NCBI GenBank assembly: GCA_037043455.1 | Contig: JAWPHD010010312.1 | Location: 30,968 to 94,967, forward strand | DNA from: Cyrtodaria siliqua | Taxonomy: Eukaryota > Mollusca > Bivalvia > Adapedonta > Hiatellidae | Length of the DNA: 64,000 nucleotides | Direction: 5' to 3' | Notes under the pieces: model-generated | Told to the model about the DNA's origin: nothing | The model's input: the letters and a program-made list of their open reading frames with translations, nothing else | Database searches by the model: none | In this document: piece by piece, positions 9,575 through 19,785 of the stretch | How the letters are laid out: the number at the start of each line of letters is the position of its first letter | Numbering within the stretch: the stretch's first letter is position 1 | Translations under genes and position numbers: made by a program

Positions 9575-10170
9575 AATTCATGATAGTATACGTATCGCGA
9601 TACTTAACTGACGATACGATATGAATCGCGATACACAGTTTCATTAAATAATATCTTATTTTCATAATATAAGCCAAAATATTAGCATATGAGAGGTAAA
9701 TACAGTAGCTACTTCAATTAATAATTCTTTATTAAACAATCTAGGCGTCTCCGTGGCCGAATGGTTAACGACGTTGCGTTGTAAACCTTCGCCTCACACC
9801 GCTGAAGGTTTGAATCCCGCTGGAGCTCGACTTGTGAGGAAGTGCCGATTCTTACGGATGGCGTGAGGTGTACAATACTGGTTCTACTCAGGAAAAGTGG
9901 GTGGTGTGCCTCCACCACAAAAACTCTTACATGTTTGAAAATGACGTGAAACACCAAACAAACAACAAAAACAATTATCAAACAGTCTCAAATAATATAA
10001 AACCATAGGAAACATACTTTTTTACAATCATTTGTGGGATTTGTCAATAAGAGCAAGGTTGCGCTTAGTGTTGTACCGTATCGCGATACAGACCCCACGA
10101 TACGATATGTGTATCGTGAGAGAAAGTATCGCGATATAATCATAATAATCATATCGCGATTTTTCTTTCA
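9575..10170 (+). mobile_element. TATCGCGATA-rich element with nested SINE (5' end lost)
   Basis: Clusters of TATCGCGATA and ACGATACGATATG lie on both sides of a SINE (9735-9960). The unit 2 copy (about 44465-45055) is longer at the left, starting GGGCTGCAACGATAC, and ends GTTGCACCGCT, which looks like a hAT-type terminal pair. Unit 1 has lost about 66 bp at the left between short ATTCAT/CTCAT matches. Confidence 0.45.
9735..9960 (+). mobile_element. tRNA-derived SINE
   Basis: The head reads GTCTCCGTGGCCGAATGGTT with A box TGGCCGAATGG and B box GGTTTGAATCC, closest to tRNA-Ser/Leu. The body follows: ATTCTTACGGATGGCGTGAG, GTACAATACTGGTTCTAC, a CCTCCACCACAAAA stretch, and an A/C-rich tail ACAAACAACAAAAACAA. 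Sister copies: 44655-44880, 15625-15860, 14323-14640, 50000-50235, 51622-51935. A functional tRNA is excluded by the mismatched acceptor stem and the long tail. Confidence 0.85.
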
Positions 10171-10239
10171 GGGATTCTTGTAGATGTTGCCACCTTCTGT
10201 CAAGTGACATCTCCAAGTTGCGACTCTGAAAATGAGCCT

Positions 10240-10690
10240 AGGTAACTAAAGCTGAAGCAATAACCTTTAGAATAGTTGACCTATGTGATATAACTTAGGC
10301 TAATAACCTGGAGCCACCCCAGGAACGGGAATTAAAAACTGTACCTAAGCTACACTTACTATTGAATATTTATAGTTCGAGCCACCCCAGAAAGGGAAAT
10401 ACGGGACTGTACATTGGGCTACTCTAAGTCTTATATCAAATATATTTCTGTTGTTCTTTAATATGATTTTTGATTTTTATAAATGAGGATTTTAAGCTGG
10501 AGAACAATTAGATATACCGATTCTTTTGAGTGGCATAACCCATTGTGTACAGATTGTTTTTTTATTGTGTTATAAGGGAGTCGGTCATTTTGCAGTAAAC
10601 ACAGGTATTTATTTGTTGTTGCCTAACTATGTCCCAGCTCATTGGGATACTTTAGCAAGCCTTTAATAAGGCAATTTTTTTTGAGATATT
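10240..10690. other. Unit 1 intergenic sequence with CCACCCCAG repeats
   Basis: GAGCCACCCCAG occurs twice (about 10312 and 10380). In unit 2 the middle of this stretch (about 10335-10500) is replaced by a 1.17-kb array (45190-46355). No gene seen. Confidence 0.45.
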
Positions 10691-10754
10691 GTGAGATTCT
10701 ATTTATCACATAAAACCATGGATATAAGTTTACAAAACAACGCCCTTGTTAAAC

Positions 10755-10850
10755 TACGCGTTCATTCTTACGGATGGCGGGAGGTGTACAGTACTGGTTT
10801 TACCCAGGAAAAGTATAGTGGTCTGCCTCCTCATAAAAAGTATGCAAATA
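10755..10850 (+). mobile_element. SINE body fragment (head missing)
   Basis: ATTCTTACGGATGGCGGGAG to GGTCTGCCTCC matches the 3' half of the SINE at 9735 without the tRNA head. Unit 2 counterpart: 46620-46705. Confidence 0.65.
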
Positions 10851-10999
10851 AGCCTAGTATTCGCTGCCAAAAACATCGATAATGACTATGATCCAATCCC
10901 CACGGTTTATGTCGGTTTCGCGTGTTAAAGCGTCAGGCAAAATGCACTAAAGGTCGAGTTATGTGAGTTATATAATAAATAGAATCTAACATTCTTTCT

Positions 11000-12016
11000 C
11001 ATTTATTATTGAAATATTTTTCTTCGGCCTTATGTACTACGATGTAAATTTTTACTGCATACTGAAACATGTCAGACATCACATTCCCGTTCAGACCATC
11101 GAACCAGCAGACGTGTTCATCTACAATTTTTAAATTGAAGAAGGTCAGGGCGAGTTTTGCATAAGGCGATGGCGACGCGTCCTGTAGGGGATCGATTGAT
11201 TAGAACTACCATCAACGTCAACCATCAACGTCGGGCCCTGTGGACGGCGATACACAACGATCTATTGGGCCGAACGTTGGAAGTGTTGTTTGAACGTGTC
11301 CACCATCAACGTCGGTCACGGTGGACGTTTCTAGCGGCTTACCCAAGATACAAGAGCTCGTCCATCGAGCCGAACGTTGAACGTGTAGTATCACACTTAG
11401 GCAGTCGTGAGCAATGATACAACAATACGTTCCAATTAGGTATACACCCTACACTAGTGTGGTACCGTGGCCTTCTGAGGGCCGTTTCTTGGATTCTACT
11501 GAGACGTATAACCACCACGGATACAGACATAAACATCACGGGATTCACAATCAACAGGATTGACCTGCTTGGCGATGACAGCGCGGAATTTCAAATGCAT
11601 GCGGATTGACCCACTGGACAAGCTTCAAATCTACTGTGCCCTGATTGGTCGGAGAGCTTCTAAACATCTTTCGAGCCGGAAATGGGATTGACCTACTTAC
11701 CAACTTTGCAGTCATCCCATTGGTCGAAATCTTCAATTTCTACAATTAATCTTCTTCGAGAATATAATCTTCTACATACTATCTACGTTGGATCTCTTCA
11801 CTATCAACTCTACTTCTGCAGTTCTACAGGGAACTTCTTTGGATGGAGGGATGTGGCATTTACTACTGGACCGGACTCCACTGCATAATCTTCTTTTGAA
11901 ACGCTCGCCAAAAGGCCTAGTTGCCTACGGCGAGGATAAATAAAACCGTGTACGACGAAACGTGTCAGATGAACTGTTTCTTCTAAGAAGCAAAGTCAAT
12001 CTACGCAACCTATACG
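11000..12016. other. Unassigned region, possible 5' end of a retroelement
   Basis: Less AT-rich than its surroundings. CACCATCAACGTCGG is repeated near 11225 and 11300, and TCGAGCCGAACGTTGAA / GGGCCGAACGTTGG recur near 11270 and 11355. GGATAAATAAAACCG (about 11935) sits 80 bases before the ATG of the Thr-rich frame, which could be promoter plus leader of a mobile element. No long terminal repeat pair or primer-binding site could be confirmed. Confidence 0.25.
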
Positions 12017-12328
12017 ATGGCTACTGTTACTTACGGACAGATATCGAATGAGGATGAGTGGTCCGCTTTATCAGGCGATTATAAGGTATGTATAACTAAC
12101 AACTCTCTATGCACAGTAGAGTCTGATGCATTTGCTTTATCTTCGAACACAACACACTCAACAGTGGCCAGAACCGCTGTAACACAACCATCATCAACAA
12201 CAGACACAATCACTGTTACACCACCTCCAATAGCAACAAACACTATGGTTAAAAAACAACAACACATGGAGTCAACCACAACACATGGTTCTCAATTATA
12301 TATATATTATATTATTATTATAACATAA
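12017..12328 (+). CDS. Thr/Ser-rich hypothetical protein, paralog of 2-199
   Basis: The frame starts in good context (ACGATGGC) and encodes 103 residues: an N-terminal MATVTYGQISNEDEW segment, then a Thr/Ser/Val-rich middle (VTQPSSTTDTITVTPPP), a KKQQ stretch, and a tail of Tyr and Ile (LYIYYIIIIT) created by an AT-rich run. In the first copy the frame stops at the matching point (LR, stop), so the tail here is probably not original. A GGTATGT after GATTATAA (12087) could be a splice donor, in which case only the first ~23 residues form an exon. No known domain. Linked to a hammerhead-like core 170 bases downstream. Low confidence as a real gene. Confidence 0.25.
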   Translation: MATVTYGQISNEDEWSALSGDYKVCITNNSLCTVESDAFALSSNTTHSTVARTAVTQPSSTTDTITVTPPPIATNTMVKKQQHMESTTTHGSQLYIYYIIIIT

Positions 12329-12925
12329 TCGTTTCATAAACCACCTCTGGCTTGGTATTAAAATCCCGTAAGTTAAGGTTGTGAGATACAAGAATACATT
12401 TATAATATAGAGTTATTACTATATCACGGTAAAATAATCTGTATAATCTATAGTGGGGATATTTGTCTATGCACTACTTGGTAAATGTTTTATAGGTGAT
12501 GAGACTCGCTGAGGAGTCGAAATAGATTATCAAAAAACAAAACATCAACAAAAAACGCAATATATAATATTTATTATTTCTTTTATCTAACAATGTTTTC
12601 CTCCTTTTTCACAAATATAATATCCAATTTAAAAAATACATGTACGAACAAATATAAAACGTTTTTATACGTGTCACTAATCTCCTTATTTCGTGATACG
12701 TTTCCCATTGCCACTTCTATTATACGTGTCACTAACTAATATCTCTTATTGATATTATAAACGTATAAGTGTCAATAGCGTCGGCCTATAAAATATCAAG
12801 TTCCTATATGCATGCAGCTAACATATCACTCTCGACTGACAAAACAGTAAACACTCACTCCTAAAATAAATAGAATTATAATTCCAATATCTCTTCCTCT
12901 TTTTCCTTCAAATCAACCGTAATAT
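12107..12925 (+). repeat. Duplicated block, copy B (partner 1-905)
   Basis: Near full-length match to 1-905 with an internal deletion around 12750. Homology ends at AACCGTAATATTA. To the left the sequence continues uninterrupted from 11000, so this copy shows what precedes the block. Confidence 0.8.
12496..12531 (+). ncRNA. Hammerhead ribozyme-like core, second copy (probably inactive)
   Basis: Same layout as 411-446: GTGATGA (12496-12502), stem II GACTC/GAGTC (12503-12507 with 12514-12518), loop GCTGAG, GAA, stem III ATA/TAT with loop GAT, then C12531. The tolerated N7 position differs (T here, C in the first copy). The first core base is G instead of the invariant C, which should abolish activity. 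An outer stem I is better here: ATGTTTT (12485-12491) can pair with AAAACAT (12539-12545) across an internal loop. An 8-base gap just before the core, relative to copy A, explains the C to G change. Confidence 0.55.
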
Positions 12926-13309
12926 TAAAGTATATATTTGGGAAACGCAACAAATGCTTCGAAACTATCAGTTATTATATGGAACGAACTAGATGGGACC
13001 GAACGAACAGTTTCGGGCCGAAACGTCTTGATTTCAACTACACATATTTTGGGATTTATTTTGTGGAAAAGTCTAATTTGTCTGTCATAGCATTACATAT
13101 AGAGAAATTGATAAAAATCACTCACAAATCTGCAATATTGTCATCAATACAACATTATAAAGAAGAGCGCTATTTTGCGGAGAGATACAATCGAAAACCG
13201 AACCAAATTCATAATGTTGCTTACAAACCATTGAGCGGCACCCAATACTTTCCGAGCCACATTTACCGAGTACGGAAATTGGCGAAGAGTTCCGATCGAA
13301 AAAAGTCAA
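12926..13309 (+). other. Unrecognised stretch with one 113-codon open frame
   Basis: A frame at 12979-13320 begins MERTRWDRTNSF, is Lys/Arg/Tyr-rich, and has no domain I can name. It ends inside the dispersed repeat at 13310, so it is probably fortuitous. No copy elsewhere in the window to compare. Confidence 0.2.
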
Positions 13310-13720
13310 AACACAGTTAACTTCCTTTTTAAGGGGAGGTCATGACTATATTCGTTCCAAACGCAGTTAACTGCCATCCGGCCCACCTCTATTCGCCTTG
13401 GATCTAGTCCATGCAGTTGGCCGGTTACCAGATTAATCGTTAACGTGATGTCATTAGGTGAACAACCGCCTGGCAAATTTATAAAATAATGGTGATTATT
13501 AACAGCTGAGAGTCAAGGTAACGGTATTTCTACTTAAACTTTAAATGCTTCTGCAGTATCGACAATCTAAAATACAATCATAGATCTAGGTACCTGCATA
13601 TCCATGATACAATGTTTAAATGACATAGATAGATGTTACGGTAAAGTCGGTGGGTGGGGATATTTTAACCAATGCAGTCTGCTGTTGCCAAGTTTACTGC
13701 TATTTTATTTAGAACTCTGA
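13310..13720 (+). repeat. Dispersed block CCGGCCCACCT, copy 1
   Basis: Begins GTCAAAACACAGTTAACTTCC and runs through CCGGCCCACCTCTATTCG, GTTGGCCGGTTACCAG and ACGGTAAAGTCGGTGGGTGG to GTCTGCTGTTGCCAAG. Copies: 17185-17715 (with an inserted MITE) and a short one at 47365-47490. GTCTGCTG at 13677-13684 is the empty site of that MITE. Confidence 0.75.
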
Positions 13721-13734
13721 TGTTGAACGGTGAT

Positions 13735-14310
13735 TTAATAGTCAATACTTTTTATTAAGTTCTGAAAAATGGTTTGGCGTAGGAACAGGTGTGGGGTTGG
13801 GGCCCAATAATCTGAGAGTGTGGGGGTGGGGTGTGTGGAGAGGGAGAGATCAGAGTATGTTAAAAGGGGCCCGGGTGGCAGAGTATGTTTTGGCACCCAC
13901 TCCCCCTGCCTCCCCGCACCCGCCACAATTTTTTGCCAAATTATGTGGATCCCCACAAAAAAATAAAGTGTCCCGAAATGTTACAGTCTAGTTGCAAACA
14001 AATGCAGTTTAATTAAGAAATGATAAATACGTACCTGTGTTTTATCAGTTAATAAAATACAGTTAGGAGTTCGTATGGATGCATAGTAATTAAATCACGA
14101 TTGCTTAGCACTCGTGATTTAATATAACGCACTCGTGATTTAATTACTCGCATCGGAATGATTCTATTCGATTCTAACACAACAATAACCCCATTTGCCT
14201 GACTCCAGTACGTGCTTGTTAACATCCCTCTGCCAGTAAATCTTCTCCTTTTTGCAGTGTTAAACAGTAGCTTCTTGAACATATATTTTTAATGGAGTAT
14301 CAACACATTA
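13735..14310 (+). repeat. Dispersed block GGGGCCCGGGTGGCAGAG, copy 1
   Basis: G/T-rich segment with GTTAAAAGGGGCCCGGG and CCTGCCTCCCCGC, then GTGTCCCGAAAT and ACGCACTCGTGATTTAATTA. Copies: 17760-18130 and 51160-51600. Repeated ATTTAATTACTCGCATCGG lies near its end. Frames through it on either strand are not conserved. Confidence 0.7.
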
Positions 14311-14322
14311 TTTAAGGTTAAT

Positions 14323-14640
14323 TTGAGCCGCCCCAGACAGAGAAGAAGGATATATAGAAATCATATAACCTTCAATACACTGGACTGCCCACTTTATGTC
14401 GGGCGCATCCTTGGCCGGGATAGTAAAGAGGCTGCGTCTAAAACTGTCTCGTCTCTCACAGCTACGGGTTTGAATCCCACTGTAAGCTTGACTTGTCAAG
14501 TGAGAAATTGTCGATAATCACGGACGGCTGGTATACAGGTATACAGTACTGGTTCTACCCAAGAAAAAAATGGGTCTGCTTCTACCACAAAAAATAGACC
14601 GTCATATATAGCCTAACATGTGCTAAAAATGACGTAAACG
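14323..14640 (+). mobile_element. tRNA-derived SINE with leader
   Basis: A leader GAGCCGCCCCAGACAGAG precedes the tRNA-like part (CCTTGGCCGGGATAGTAAAG with B box GGTTTGAATCC near 14466). The common SINE body follows: ACGGACGGCTGG, GTACTGGTTCTACCCAAG, GCTTCTACCACAAAA, ACATGTGCTAAAAATGACGT. Copies: 51622-51935 (near full) and 50000-50235 (no leader). At 19717 only the leader survives, next to a minisatellite. Confidence 0.8.
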
Positions 14641-14644
14641 TAAC

Positions 14645-15240
14645 ACAACATTCAAACAGTTTATGTCCTCATCAAAAAGACAAAGCTAATAAATTAAACG
14701 CTTTCCCATTGGCACAATGAAACACTCAGTGGTGCAAGTAAGATCTCTAAATTCAAAATCTAACATTCTGTGTCACAACCCGTTTCAGAAATTAAAGACG
14801 GTTTAGACAAGTGCTATCAATAGCGTTTGCTGAATCGGTTATATAACTGTGTTTTGAAAATATGTGGTTTAAAGTTTTTTTGTAGTTGTTTTTAATATAT
14901 TTTATATTTTTCAGTGCCATTTCTGCCTTAATTAAGCTTAATTAAGCTGCGCAGCACCCTTAGATGTCCTGAATGTTCAAGAATGTCCAAGTAAGGAATA
15001 GAGTATGCGTCAGTCTTTCATTGTTTATGGTTGTTTATGACTGGGTTCTGCTTTATGTAGAACTCACCATTAATAACCTGCAACGGATGGCTTGAACTTG
15101 CAACCAAACTAAAAAGGACTGGATGTACATGTACCATTAATGAGGCGCAGTTATCTGTGGTTGATGGATACAATAGTGGGAATAAGTGATGTACCAAACA
15201 ATCAACTGTGACCAACGATCAGTTATTTAGTAATTGATAT
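14645..15240 (+). repeat. Dispersed block (ATGTCCTGAATGTTCAAGAATG), copy 1
   Basis: Segment with GCTATCAATAGCGTTTGCTG, CCCTTAGATGTCCTGAATG, TAACCTGCAACGGATGGCTT and TGTACATGTACCATTAATGAG. Four copies in the window: here, 25235-25650, 50285-50770 and 51990-52510. No preserved frame. Confidence 0.8.
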
Positions 15241-15620
15241 TAAGTTGTGGCATTCCACAAGAAATCATTGCAAACAATAGAACCCTAGTATCACTAAAAA
15301 CGAAACATACAAGCTACTTAGTCAAGAATCAGTCGGATTACTACCATCTCAAAATAGTACAAAATATACTCCTTTTTTATATACAAAGAAAGTTACATTT
15401 TTTGCGTACAATGCAGAGACGGGGAAGCGAACTCGAACTGCATTCGTCTAGTGACATTGGTGAGAGCTTCTCAAGCACAGCGACAGCTTTGTAGGCACCA
15501 CGGGTGATAGGTTGATGACAATCAGGCACAGCGGCCCTGCTGTACTTAAAGCACCTGGGGAAGATCCTGAGATGTGAGTGAGTTCAAGTACGTTACCCAG
15601 ACATGATTTGATATTTTATA
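15240..15620. other. Unique sequence, nothing recognised
   Basis: No homology elsewhere in the window and no convincing frame. Confidence 0.4.
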
Positions 15621-15624
15621 GCAC

Positions 15625-15860
15625 ATCCGTGGTTGAGAGGGTAAATATGCTGCATTGGAAACCATTTCAACGCTGCGTGTTCGAATCCCACTGGGAGCTC
15701 GACTTGTAAGTGTCGTTTCTTATGGATGACGGAAAGTATACAGTATGTGTCTTACATGTTCTACCCAGGAATAAGTGAGTGGTCTGCTTCCACTACTAAA
15801 ACATTTTGACCGTCATACATAGCCTAAAATGTGCTGGAAAATGACGTTACACGCCAAACA
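15625..15860 (+). mobile_element. tRNA-derived SINE
   Basis: The head CATCCGTGGTTGAGAGGG has A-box-like TGGTTGAGAGG and B box GTTCGAATCCC, followed by GGGAGCTCGACTTG. The family body ends with CTTCCACTACTAAAA and GAAAATGACGT. Tail ACAAACAAAACGA. Confidence 0.8.
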
Positions 15861-15864
15861 AACA

Positions 15865-17090
15865 AAACGATTTAAGTTGTATTTCAATTTCCCTTAAGAA
15901 AAATGTTTTTGTCTGGTCCATATGGTAATTAGCATACAAATCTATGGGTCCTTTATTCAAGGTCATGCAGTTATCATGTCAAGCCATACTCCTAAACCCC
16001 TCTTCTTCTTCCGAGTAGAGAGCTAGGATCTTCATAGATCATAATTAGCTCTTAAAATAACGAGACGCAACCTAATTTGCCTATGTGTTTTCAATAGACC
16101 GTGTGTTGCACCTGGGATGATACGACATAAAGTAATGTTTACATGTTCAAGGTCAGTGTGAATACTATTGTACTTTCGGTGTTCATTCCAATATTTGAGA
16201 TAGTAAGATGAAACTGTTACACAATCTCTACCCAGAGTACACTCGTACCTCATTTGACTGTGTCAACGTCAAAGGAAGTAGGGCGAACGGTTAGGTCACG
16301 TGATTATTCAAAAAGGTTATGACGATGTTTATAATAAATCCTTTTGCGTGATCTGCAAAGATAAAATATAGACCTATATTAAATCATTTCAATTTTTATT
16401 TCTATGAGTTAACTTTTTAGTAATATTCTGCTATCGAGCTTCGGTTTGAAATGTTTACTTAGGCATTTCGATTGAGGAGACCTAAGTACTTATTGTTTTT
16501 GTAGTAAAGTAGTCCCAATTAAAACTAAATTCTTTTCATGCAGTATTTCAAATCTTGCAACATCTAATTTGCAGATATTCTAAAAATTATATTTACACAA
16601 GAAATAAATAAGTTTCAGGCAAACATATTCCAATTTAACATATTTTACCAAGATCTTGTAATTAAGTAGTTAGCAGTGATAAATGTGAGTGCAAGGAACG
16701 ATAACTTTGCGTGGAGATTGACTGTTACCGTATCATTAATATATTGGGAGTGAACATTACTTAAGTTCAAGGTTAAGCATCTTGCGCAAGACATTTTCCC
16801 TTGGCTTTGTCCGTCTGATGGGGATGGTAAATAGAAGGTCCAAACTACCAAAGGCTATCCTGCCTGCATGTTAAGTAATTATTACAATATAGTAGGGCAG
16901 GGTTTCATGATTATTTTGCATTCTTCACCTCTCACTGAGGTGGCTCTAATAACCATAATGTGCTGATGATTGTTTTCATTTGCATTCCAGTGATTTCTTT
17001 TAACGAGTTGAGCTCGCTATGAGGCAGTGCCTTATTCATATTATGTTCGTTTTTTGAATGGTGCTTTACATCATTTTAAGCACATTTTAG
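15865..17090. other. Unique intergenic sequence
   Basis: No gene, RNA or element supported on either strand. A poly-purine run and short frames only. Confidence 0.45.
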
Positions 17091-17094
17091 GCCA

Positions 17095-17165
17095 TATATG
17101 ACGTTGATAGCGAGCTCAGCTAGCGTAGCGAAGAGACGCTCGCGCAAGTAACGCGAGTAACAAAT
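17095..17165 (+). repeat. GC-rich hairpin-prone repeat (partner 47275-47340)
   Basis: TAGCGAGCTCAGCTAGCG with GAGACGCTCGCGCAAG and AACGCGAGTAAC. The copy at 47286 reads AGCGAGCTCAGCTCGCGTCG and AAGCGAGCTC, a near palindrome. Both precede GGGAAAAxCGTGGTAAAAAA and the CCGGCCCACCT block. Confidence 0.55.
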
Positions 17166-17184
17166 ACAACGGGGAAAACGTGGT

Positions 17185-18125
17185 AAAAAAGTCAAAGTCC
17201 CTTGTTAAGTGGAGGTCATGGCTATATTTGTTCCAAATGTAGTTAACTGCCATCTCTGATTGGTATCCGGCCCACCTTCATTTGCGTTGGGTCTAGTCCA
17301 TCCAGTTGGCCGGTTATCAGACTTCATTGATAATGTGACGTCATTAGGTAAACAACCGTCTGGCAATTTATAAAATAATGGTACCAGCTGAGAGTTAAGG
17401 TAACGGTATTTCTACCTAAACTTTAAAAGCTACTGCAGTATCGATAATCTATAACACAATTTTTAAATGAAAACGCATCGCATTTTAGTGATATAGATAG
17501 ATGTTACGGTAAAATCAGTGGGTGGGGAAATTTTAACCACTGCTGTCTGCTGCACAGGGGTCCGGCCCATGTGCTTTGTCGCTAAATAGATATGACTGCT
17601 GGACTCAGATGTCTTCCCAACTCATGTAGGACACTTTTGTTTGATTTCAACTGGTATTTAGCGACAAAGCACATACGCCGGACCCCTGTGGTCTGCTGTT
17701 GCCAAGTTTCAAAGAAATGTGCGCGTTTTTATTTAGAACTCAGATGTTGAACGGTGCTTAAAGATTCAATTCTCTTTATTAAGTTCTGAAAAAATGGTTT
17801 GAAGTAGGAACAGGGGTGGGGTGGGGACCCAATAATCTAAGAAGGTGGGGTGGAGAGGGAGTGATCATAGTATGTTAAAAGGGGCCCGGGCGGCAGAGTA
17901 TGTTTTGGCTCCGACTACAACCCTGCCTACCCGCCCCCACCCAATATTTTCCCAAAATATGTGTGTATCCCACCCCTACACCACCCAGTCCTCCCCACCC
18001 CAAAAAAAGTGTCCCGAAATTGTACAGTCTAGTGGTAAAAAAATGCATTTTAATTAAGAAATAATAAATACGTACCTGCGTTTTATCGGTTAGCATGAGT
18101 GATTAATTACTCGCATCGGGACGAT
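17185..18125 (+). repeat. Second copy of blocks 13310-13720 and 13735-14160
   Basis: The same order of markers as at 13.3-14.2 kb, separated from it by 3.9 kb, so this is a local duplication. It is interrupted by a MITE at 17553-17690. Confidence 0.75.
17553..17690 (+). mobile_element. hAT-type MITE, 138 bp, with 8-bp target duplication
   Basis: Terminal inverted repeats of 36 bp (17553-17588 and 17655-17690, two mismatches) start CACAGGGGTCCGG. It is flanked on both sides by GTCTGCTG (17545-17552 and 17691-17698). The homologous block at 13677-13684 has a single GTCTGCTG, the empty site. 8-bp duplications and CAGGGG termini are typical of hAT transposons. No coding capacity, so it must have been moved by a transposase encoded elsewhere. 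Confidence 0.93.
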
Positions 18126-19194
18126 TCTATTTGATTCTAACGCATTGTTTACGCTATTGTGGTGGCACTATATATTATCTCGGAGGTCAAGGTAATCAGG
18201 CTGCTATGTTTACAGGCTGTTCCATTGGGTGCCCCCGTATGCATGGTTCTGCGCGGTACAATATGCTTAAATACACTAGTATCACGTAACAAAGAATAAG
18301 TACGTCATATAGCTTGCGATGTATGACGTCAAACGTTCTCAGCTTGTTCAAGATGCTTATTAATGTTATATGTACTGATGCATATGATGGGTTTATATCG
18401 GGTGTGTGCAAGGTTTGGGATCATGGCAAGTTTGTTGTAATTAACATTTCATTAACATTACAGACGCTCTTCTTTGTGTATATGAAAGACTGCGCAGGTC
18501 GTGTTAGAATAAAAATAAACATGATAATCCAGCCAGGATACAAGTCAGAATATACACCTGTACTCTGGTGAAAATAAGCAGATACACAAAATATATCATA
18601 AATATACACAACTAAACGCATATCAACTGGAATTATTTTATGGTTTAAAATAAAAAAAATAATGCCATAAGAAACAAGGCAGGAAAGAATACATACTTTA
18701 ATAGAAATTTTCTAAGTTCAAGGCCTGAAACACAGATTAAAATGCACCTGTTATACTTCATATTGACTAACGGATTATAACTGATGATTGCTCGGTTACA
18801 TCCAATCAATGGTAACCAATTATCCATTGTAAGTTTCAACCGATTGCTCATCACTAGTAACTGGCAGATGAATGATATAATTTGGATCTTGATACCTCGT
18901 TTTTGCAGCTTATATATTAGCACAATTTTGAAAAAAATATATAGGAGTCTAATTTCGAATACTTTTCAGTTGATGGAGCTAATTGCTCAATCTGATGTGC
19001 CAGAATAGAAAATGGCTATTCTGTGGTCTAAACTGAATACACTGATGATATTATATCTTTCTTGCACTATTTATGATTTTATCATTACCAACCTCCCAAG
19101 GCACATTAGTATTGATACTATAACAACAAATAAATAATCTGTAATTAAGAAATGATTCACTGATTTTCGGTATTCCTGGGGTTTTAACGACGGT

Positions 19195-19290
19195 AGTATT
19201 TGACAAATTTACCATAAACGCAAAGTGAATGGAAAACTTGTCATGAAGCTATTTATGGTGAAGTTTCCATTCACTACCACCGAATGGGCA
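19195..19290 (+). mobile_element. Palindromic MITE-like element
   Basis: AGTGAATGGAAA near 19228 is mirrored by TTTCCATTCACT near 19265, around GAAGCTATTTATGG. Partner at 49430-49530. Confidence 0.5.
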
Positions 19291-19452
19291 GAGCTAAAGC
19301 AAACAAGGTATCGTTTATTCGTTTCATTAACTTGAGAACTGTCGTAAGTTGTTATAAAAAAGCGTGCAATGTTGGCAACGTGACCGTTACCAAGTACATA
19401 TGAAAAGGATTAAATACAATATTTCGATATTTTGTACGGGTTATGAAAAACA

Positions 19453-19511
19453 TAGGCTAGTTTAAAGTTAGCGAGAAGTGTCTCGGACTTCACACACTTT
19501 AAACTAGCCTA
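19453..19511 (+). repeat. Hairpin, 16-bp perfect arms
   Basis: TAGGCTAGTTTAAAGT (19453-19468) and ACTTTAAACTAGCCTA (19496-19511) with a 27-nt loop. The unit 2 copy (about 49785-49845) has decayed arms. Confidence 0.7.
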
Positions 19512-19785
19512 ATATTTTGCATAGTCGAAAGTGAATAAAATCCTTAACAAATCAATTCTTCAATGGATGCATCTAGTTTTTCATTTGTCTGACTCCATTA
19601 CATGCTTGTTAACATCCTCTGCCAGGTAATATTTTCCCTTTCGCAGTGTTAAACAGTAGCTTCCATAACATATATTTTTTAATGGAGTATCAACACATTA
19701 ATTAAGGTTATTTTGAGCCGCCCCAGACAGAGGAGAAGGATATTTAGGAATCATATAACCTTCAATACACGGGACTGTCAACTTT

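Larger units (their letters stand above)
18130..19690 (+). repeat. Segmental duplicate of 48240-49990
   Basis: Collinear over about 1.6 kb with scattered indels (markers: ATATTATCTCGGAGGTCAAGG, GGCTGTTCCATTGGGTGCC, GATTGCTCGGTTACATCC, TTTGGATCTTGATACCTCG). Short open frames on both strands are not kept in the partner. No gene supported. Confidence 0.75.

Noticed and set aside
9735..9830. Functional tRNA gene
   Set aside because: A and B boxes are present but the ends do not pair into an acceptor stem, and a SINE body with an A/C-rich tail follows.
1..12925. Long terminal repeats of one large retroelement, with 1-905 and 12107-12925 as the two ends
   Set aside because: The DNA between holds SCP1 and sequence collinear with unit 2, and neither copy has TG..CA ends or a target duplication that I could find.
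12979..13320. 113-codon basic frame
   Set aside because: Ends within a dispersed repeat and has no recognisable motif or second copy.
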